A DNA stretch of 64,000 nt from Lumbricus terrestris. Lineage: Eukaryota > Annelida > Clitellata > Crassiclitellata > Lumbricidae. Positions within the stretch are counted from its first letter, which is position 1, and each line of letters opens with the position of its first letter. A program made the translations under genes and the position numbers. The notes under the pieces were generated by a model. That model was not told where the DNA came from. It ran no database searches and saw only the letters and a list, made by a program, of their open reading frames with translations. Shown here one piece after another: positions 57,261 to 64,000 of the stretch. Location of the stretch: NCBI GenBank assembly GCA_949752735.1, contig OX457042.1, positions 24,125,375-24,189,374 of the forward strand, given 5' to 3'.

Positions 57261-60200
57261 TGAGCTTCAGTTCACGCGATGAATGTGATTTTAAAAAAGC
57301 CATGACTTACAAAAAGTTTGATGGGCAATGTATCAGACCGGATCAAGGCAACAGCGCATATAAATTATAAGGCAATGGGGCATATTATAAGGCAATAGGG
57401 CAACAGGGCATTTAAGGCAATGAGGCATATAATATACAGCAACAGGTAAGAAGGAGCAAGTGTGGACTACAGTGATGTCCCAGGCAAGGCATTTACCTAA
57501 AAGCAGGAACTTAATGTTGCTTCATCATTTATTATTGTATTTCTATTGTTAATTTTTTTTTAAATTTCTGGTTAACATATTTTACACTTGGTAGTATAAT
57601 CACACAGGAGCAAAGGAATTGTCCAGACTCACTTAATGGCATCTGGAATGGCCACATTTCATCCAGTTCTGGAGGGTAAGGTACTGCAGTAATAAATAGA
57701 ATTATTTGAAAATTTCCGCCATTAATCATTACTACTATTGTGCTTACTATTATTATTATGAAAATGTGTAATGATGCATACTAAGTCGCTTGGTAAGTGA
57801 ATCTGCAGGTGATTAAACATAGTCAATAGGCCTACATTATATTATTTGTCTCTAATCCAACTGATGAAGTGTCCTTTTTCCTGTTTTTGACCTGTGCATG
57901 TAATGTTTACAGTTTTATCATCGAGTGATGTATCCTAAAGATCTTTTTACTGGTTTATTCAGTGTATACCTCGTAGTGGTATAGACTATAGCTTTTGGTG
58001 TCCGTGCCTCTTTAAATCATGAATAGGATTGCTGAACACGTGTGGATAACTACACCAGCCTTTGAGGTTTTTATTTAAATATGTTACATATAATAGAGCA
58101 TATGTTTAATGATAATGCTAAGTAATAGGCCTAATGTGAAATAATAATAAAATCAAGAAACATCGTAATAATTGTCTGCGTGCTTTGTGCATTGTTTTTC
58201 CGTGAATTTATTGTTTTGCTGTGGTTTACGCATTTTTCTGAACTTCTGTCATTCAATTTGTTGAATTTGATTCGTTTATGACTTTTCTATTATTGTTTTC
58301 ATTTGAGAATATTAGAGAAATATCGTTAACGACGGGTGTATTATAAGTGACTAGGAAACCAATGCAGCTCGCTGTTAAATTGTTAACACAGTGGGATTGT
58401 TTTGTTCGTTTGTTACAAAATCAGTGAACATGACATTTTAAGCAGATGATACCTGTTATTATATTTTACCTGTTGTGCTGTGGTGTGTGAAGTGGATTCA
58501 TTCCTAAAATCATGTATATTATATATATAATTATTAGCACTATATATTAGCAATGAGTTCCTTTGATCCCAGTCATCTTTAGTACACTCTCGTCATTAAA
58601 GTGTTTAGATTGATGTTGTTTAGTTTATAAAATAATCTTTTTATTGAGCTGCAAACTCTGTGGAAAGGAATTTTGGCTATAAATTTTCTGTTGTAATGTT
58701 TGAACTTCAAGCAACGAATTATATTTCCAAATTGTTGCTTCAGAGGAGAAAGATGATAACAAAGAGATAAAACAAAGGAATAAAGATGATAGAGTTGCAT
58801 GCTAAATTCCTCGCTTACTTCTGGGGTACTGTTTGTGGTTGCCTCAGCAAGGGGATGAAGTCATATGGGCAGCAGCAGAATCTAGGATGACATGTATCTG
58901 TAGAAATATATGCCATCTTTAGGGGACTGTCTGAATACCGTTTTCCATTTTCACCTTGTTCAGTACCTCATGTGGCAGTGACTTGAAGTATCATCCAGTT
59001 GTGATTTGTGGCTCTGAGTGAATCCATGCTTAGGAGCGGGTGTAGTGTAAGATAACGTTAATTATTAATTTTCTTACCAGGATAAACAACATGTAAGTCT
59101 AAACGGTGTGGGGAGACTATCGCCCAGTTGGCTTATGTGGTTATATCATGCTTCCCACAAGCATCTGTGTGTATCGTAGTTTGCTTTCCACTGGTTTCTT
59201 GTTTCAGAGATTTGAATCTCGGGCTGAATTGTTCTGTACACCGTAACCTTAAATGATGTGGCACTGACCAATTCAAACAAACAGTGGTGGTGAAGGACCT
59301 CACCTGGTTAATTAATTGAAGAATGAGCAAATGTCAAGGCCATACAGTCGGTATATCAATGACCTTTACAGGCTGAAGAAATTCACTAGTGGCAATGACT
59401 TGTGCTCTGAAATGTATTTATTTAGATTAGGTAATGATGTTATATAAGCTTACTGCATCCTTTGTTATCCTGATGTAATTTTGCATTTTATCCTAGCTTG
59501 CATCAACCCATCATCTTTTTGGTATTTTAGACAAGTTCAAATCAAGCATGTTACTTGTAGAATATATATTATGGCTTTTCATTATCCAAACCCTGTATTT
59601 CTAAGAACCCAGCCAGCATGAACCTGTAGGACATGTATATGTTTTAGGGAGGTGTGTCAACACTGCTTAGATAGATAGATAGCCTATGCTGTATATTATT
59701 CCCTCAGCTTATCTGAGTCTTTACTCAGGAAGGTTGAAAGTGTCAATATATGTATTTAGATTGTTTGCTTAGTCTTGCACGCTTTTGGCAGTCACAAGAA
59801 ATACTTATCGAATTAGGCCTACTGCAGAGGTTTTAATTATTGAGTTGACTGATTGATTGTTGATTTCTAGAGATGTTTCAAAATTATGGAACTTGCTTCT
59901 GCTTGTTGTGTTCAAAAAGATCTCTGTGGAATGTGATGTGAATTGTTTGAAATACATTCTATAGTAAATCAGCCATTTAATTTGCTCACTACTTGATGCA
60001 TTTCAGTAAATTGATGTCTTCTGCTAATTGACAGCTATTTAGTAAACTTCTGCATTCTTACATTGTCAATCATGAAGGTTGGTTGCATCATCTTGCACAA
60101 GACATTTTGTATTCAATTGATTGTCGACTGTCTAAGCAATATTTGAACATTTTAGTTTTTATAAGTGAAAGTGAATTTTTTAGCACACTTGTGTACATAA

Positions 60201-60820
60201 GATTATTCTGCCTTGAAAGTCTAACTTGTAAATACTTGGCAAATTAAAACCGGGTATTCCATTGTGATTTGGTCTACGAGGTTTGGCAAAGGTCGCGTGA
60301 TAGTGAAAGCTCCTACTGCTCAAAGCCTTCCAAAATATCTTTGCTGACAATAGTGTAATCTGTTTCAAACATCTGAGGTATGGGTACAAATCAACCCTAT
60401 TCACTTCTATGCACAGTTTGGCAAATTGAAAGCTAAAACTTCATATTTTTACGGTCCATCCTGAAGCTGGCTTTGTCTAGTTGAAAGACTACTTCTATCA
60501 TTACCATGTAATGGTATTTGGTGTTTCCATATATTTCAATATTTTATTTTTTCATGTATGAAAGAAAAATATTTTTTACGGAATTTCAAAGCAGTTAACT
60601 GCTGATCAAATGTCATTTTCTAAACTTGCAGCTTACTGCAAAAGAATAGAAGTATTGCTACTTAACCTATAGCATATACTTTGTTTCAGTTATAATTGAT
60701 AACTTTTTTGCTTATCCTATTGTTCAGTTAATTAAAAAATAAAAACAAGAAAGGAATTTTACTAACTACATAAAATGCGATTTAATAATGGAAATGCATC
60801 ATGGCATACACATGTATGTG
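57261..60820. other. Intergenic DNA between Rab32 and caveolin
   Basis: AT-rich, no conserved coding segments. Near 57,350-57,435 there are loose AAGGCAATRGGGCA repeats. A segment at about 58,346-58,385 (ACCAATGCAGCTCGCTGTTAAA) resembles one at about 25,480-25,520, indicating an old dispersed repeat. Confidence 0.45.
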
Positions 60821-60991
60821 AAATGTTTATTATGGTTATACAATTTAGTTTTAGTATGACTATTTGAGTATTAAATTAGTCTCCCCATTAACAATTACAT
60901 CATTCATATTGAGCTTGGTTACAGAATATGAAACTCAGTAAAATTTCCTGTAATTTGTCATTTGATCGCATAAATTGCATACAAACATATA

Positions 60992-61130
60992 GAACTACTC
61001 TTCTATAGTTGAGAACAGACTCTTCTTGCTTTAATTTTACAACTCTTTCATAGTTGAGTATGCACTCTCCTTGCCTTAGTTTTAGTTTTTACAACTCTTC
61101 TACAGTTGAGTCCACACTCTTCTTTCCGCC
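60992..61130 (-). repeat. Three tandem repeats in the caveolin 3'UTR
   Basis: Three imperfect 45-55-bp units share (A)CTCTTCTAYAGTTGAG and CACTCTYCTTGCCTT (plus-strand sense). They lie 70-200 nt downstream of the caveolin stop codon, i.e. in its transcribed trailer if the AATAAA at 60831-60826 (minus strand) is used. Confidence 0.7.
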
Positions 61131-61198
61131 GTTCAACAACCTGACTGTTGGTGACCTCTTCACGACCTGGAGCAGCTCTGCCATGCTCCGAGTCTTCG

Positions 61199-62509
61199 TT
61201 ATTGGTCTCGAAGATTGAGCACCTGTATCCGACTGAGACAGAGTCCGAACGTTTCGCAGAGCGGGGCACAGAGGCACTGTAGGCAGGTTCCCCAGCACTT
61301 CTGGAAGAAGGAGCAGTTGATGGAGAACATCCGGAGGAACGGTGTATAATACCAGACGTGGTGGAAGGTGACGCATGCGAAACGGCAGCCCCAGCACAGG
61401 GCAAGGCAGGAACCGCACAGAACCGTCAGGAACTTGTAGCAGCAGTTCCTGCTGCCAGTGAAGCATGAGTAGGACAGCTTCCAGACGCAGTCGATCGAGT
61501 GCGTACCGTCTGGCTCAGCAAGAACCTCCTCGAATTTCACCTGAATAGCACGAATAATGGTGCACCATAAATATATCATTTTCATGTACGTCATGCATCT
61601 AACATGCACAGTGGCACAGGCAGGAATTTATGATGGGGGGTTGGGTTTGGGGGTTTTATTGCCTGGCCGGATGCCCTTTCTGGCACCAACCCAACAGTAT
61701 TACAGTAACTAAAAAGGAATAAAGTAAGAAAGGGAATAAAGTATGTAAAACAATTGTTACTACAAGCAATTGTTTTTATTTATTTTATTTAAGTGGATAA
61801 ATAACCTTTAAAAAACTTCTTTCCAAAGCCAATGGGGGGTTTTAACCCCCGAAACCCTCTTGTCTATGCCACTGAACATGCAGCAGACGTGAGCAATAAG
61901 TAAAAGGACGTATAATGATGTGTTACACACTTGAGATGCTGGTATGAAGTGTAAGCCACTTTTATCAGCCTTGGCATACCGTATATGAGTGTGGGGTCCA
62001 TTACTCTTCCCGTCTTCCCTGCCATCAGATCTTCCCTCTGACAGTGTATGGTGAGCGTAATCTTACAGATAAGTTTGCTACAAAGGGTGCAGGTGGATAT
62101 GAAATATCCAAACATATAGTTGATACTTGATAGCTTAGCACACCAACCACAAGACCATCCTGCACCTCAAAAGCCAATAATTAATAATAATTATAACAAT
62201 TTATATGGCGCCATAACATTGCCAGTGTAAAGGCTCCTTACAAAAGAAGCTATGAACCCACACAGCTAATGGTGCTTTAATTAAACGTCAAATATTGTTT
62301 TGAAACGAATGGAATCAGTGTGAAGCATGGTTTTACGTATTGTAAAGGAATATCATGTAATTTCCAGAAATTGCAAGACAAGAATATAATACTGATACCT
62401 TAAGATGATCATTGATGTCGAGTGGATCTCTTCGATCGAGATCGGGACCACGGCCGGTGCTTCCAGCTCCCTCGCCTTGACCTTCACCTTGACCTTCACC
62501 TAGGCCCAT
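61199..62509 (-). CDS. CAV: Caveolin (2 exons, 150 aa, unusually Cys-rich)
   Basis: Exon 1 is 62509-62399 (37 codons, donor AAG|GTATC) and exon 2 is 61540-61199 (acceptor CAG|GTG; TAA at 61201-61199). Residues 1-20 are Gly/Glu/Gln-rich, followed by DLDRRDPLDINDHLKVKFEE, which matches the caveolin N-terminal signature. VLAEPDGTHSID (43-54) corresponds to the vertebrate IAEPEGTHSFD. The scaffolding segment is about 54-73, the intramembrane hairpin about 74-105, and a C-terminal amphipathic part follows. Length equals CAV3-type caveolins (about 150 aa). Caveolins oligomerise in the inner leaflet and shape caveolae. Exon 2 has 16 Cys in 113 residues, far above vertebrate caveolins. The two-exon structure is intact; its intron carries a hAT-like element. 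Confidence 0.93.
61609..61874. mobile_element. Non-autonomous hAT-like element in the caveolin intron
   Basis: Ends CAGTGGCACAGGCA / TGTCTATGCCACTG and an exact 8-bp duplication AACATGCA (61601-61608, 61875-61882). GGGGGGTTGGGTTTGGGGG near the left end pairs with TTTTAACCCCCGAAACCC near the right. 266 bp, non-coding. Confidence 0.88.
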
Positions 62510-63161
62510 TTCTTATGATCCTAAAATACGAAAGGTTAACCTGAGGTCAGTGTCATTTCATCGGCAAAAAAGCCATGCTAGAGACCTAATAAATTAGTAT
62601 AATATTTCCAATCATTTGGTAAGTCTCTTCGTAGATATGTAATCGCACAAAATATCCTGATTTCAGAAGATATTTTCCTGAAGATGCAAAAGCACAATTA
62701 AAAAGTGTAGCATTTCGGTCACAAAAACTACTTAAAAACTAATTAACTACTAGTTAACTTGCTGTTATTATATTTGTAATCGCAACGAAGTAGTTATTAT
62801 TCTCGTAGATTTGTGATTAGAAAATGTACAGCACGTCAATTAGACTTACCTCCTTGTTCAAACCGAGCCTAAAAGAAAATAATGATCAGTTACGAACAAC
62901 AGGTCGACTGGCTTTTATAGGTTTCTATGCCTGCAGAGTACATAAATTCAAACATTACCTGCTAGCCTGTATTTCTTTTGTTGAGCTCACGAAAAGACAG
63001 AAATAGGGAGGGATTAAATGTCTTCTGTTTACCCACAACAGTGCTAGGCATCGGCACACATTCTACCAAACACGGTCGCCATACTAGCTCATTCTGCCAC
63101 CATGTAGGCCTATCCATCTGATAGCTATAACACGAATGATGTAGGGTGCCTCTTGAAATAT

Positions 63162-63207
<46 letters not shown>

Positions 63208-63880
63208 TTGATGATGTTTAGAGGCGTGGCCGTGCCAGTCTTTAATAACAACAGCATTGTAAGGATATATAATTATTCGGATTATGTAATAGGCTATCAC
63301 ACCTCGACGCGGTGGGGGGCATAACAGTCGAGTAGGGGATTGCCTGCTGAGGCTATGCCATCAGTGGTGAAGGTCTCCGAAGTACCACCTTGGGCGCTTC
63401 GCAAGGTGGAAAGGCTCAGCAGGAATAGCTGGCTAACATGAGCGGTGTAGAAGGTCACTACTCAAACCGCGAGGAAGACAACGGGAACCCACCTTGGCTA
63501 TTTCCCAAGACATGATATGGACAAATCAATTGCAACCCTAACTGTCGTTCAGACAGAGCGGGATGGCGGAGGTCGGAGCGGATCACGAGGTCGTCCATGT
63601 CACAAACCTGCTCAACGGCAGAAGACTAAAGAAGAAATAGGCTATAATGCAAATACAGAGCTTAGGTGTGCCTTGAATTGTGTACTTGAGACCCCCCCAC
63701 CTTCGCTCTTTGTTCTGCGGACTTCCTAACGAAGACGAAAACACGTCCAGCATGAACAACGTCATTGTCGCATCACCCAAATAATCCAGCAGGACCTCAT
63801 GACGTGAGCCATGGCGTCATCATGTGCGGACCGTGTTCGCTCAAGATTTAAATCTTCAAAAAGTCATCATCGTTAAGATC
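62510..63880. other. Region upstream of caveolin
   Basis: No host exon recognised. It contains the (ATG)n microsatellite at about 63,162-63,206. From about 63,300 to 63,720 it has a GC-richer stretch (GCGGTGGGGGGCATAAC, TGCCTGCTGAGGCTATGCC, CTCAAACCGCGAGGAAGAC) whose base composition differs from its neighbours and suggests a 5' part of a non-LTR element. Confidence 0.4.
63162..63206. repeat. (ATG)n microsatellite
   Basis: About 15 perfect GAT units followed by AATTGATGATG. Poly-Ile frame on the minus strand is an artefact. Confidence 0.95.
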
Positions 63881-64000
63881 CAGTATAATAATAATCATTG
63901 TAGAAAAATAACTGGAGTACGTGTCAGACCATGATCCGATCCGCCCAAAGTGTGGGTGTCCAAAGAAGACTCAACTATGGAACCCTAAGAAAAACTGGGG
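63881..64000 (+). mobile_element. hAT-like MITE, CAGTGTGAGAATTG family, cut by the window end
   Basis: CAGTATAATAATAATCATTG then TAGAAAAATAACTGGAG, GACCATGATCCGATC and a final GAAAAACTGGGG follow the order of the 34.1- and 44.6-kb copies. The right end is outside the window. Confidence 0.65.

Noticed and set aside
1..64000. CRISPR arrays, bacterial operons, integrons or phage genes
   Set aside because: No spaced direct repeats or prokaryotic gene organisation; spliced animal genes throughout.

Overview
This is nuclear DNA from an animal: AT-rich, intron-heavy, and full of short transposon remains. The best guess is a marine invertebrate deuterostome (echinoderm or hemichordate type). The reasons are small invertebrate-style single copies of metazoan genes (Rab32/38, caveolin, Pygopus, calpain-7, a metadherin-like gene), very frequent AGGCCT motifs, 'TATATAGCGCC' LINE/SINE tails, and a full-length Gmr1-type retrotransposon, a group described from deuterostomes. 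The species cannot be fixed from the sequence alone.

Layout. 1-1.8 kb: upstream repeats (alternating GT/GC tract, a SINE, a hAT-like MITE). 1,843-7,968 (+): eight-exon metadherin/LYRIC-like membrane protein. 8-14 kb: its probable 3'UTR, then repeat-bearing intergenic DNA. 13,983-30,862 (+): CAPN7 in 20 coding exons (840 aa), with Cys/His/Asn catalytic residues intact. 32,117-32,602 (-): the PHD-finger exon of Pygopus. 35,428-56,232 (+): Rab32/38-type GTPase in six coding exons (214 aa). Its introns hold most of the mobile DNA in the window, including an intact 7.35-kb LTR retrotransposon at 46,552-53,901. 56-61 kb: Rab 3'UTR and plain intergenic DNA. 61,199-62,509 (-): two-exon caveolin (150 aa). 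62.5-64 kb: repeats.

Mobile elements. The retrotransposon encodes one uninterrupted 1,895-aa Gag-Pol with integrase placed BEFORE reverse transcriptase. It has near-identical LTRs, a tRNA-Leu-type primer site, a polypurine tract and a GTGTG target duplication, so it inserted recently. I also found eleven TIR elements flanked by 8-bp target duplications (nine exact, one with a mismatch, one decayed), all without coding capacity and all hAT-like. One related MITE has been turned into a 317-bp perfect palindrome. Two tRNA-derived SINE families and many 3' ends of an L2/CR1-like LINE are present; one SINE family shares its 3' tail with the LINE.

The five host genes are unrelated in function and do not form a cluster: Rab32/38 and caveolin act in membrane traffic, CAPN7 in ESCRT-linked proteolysis, Pygopus in Wnt/beta-catenin transcription, and the MTDH-like protein at the ER. 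All exon joins were derived by hand from reading frame, splice motifs and family similarity. No database search was run.
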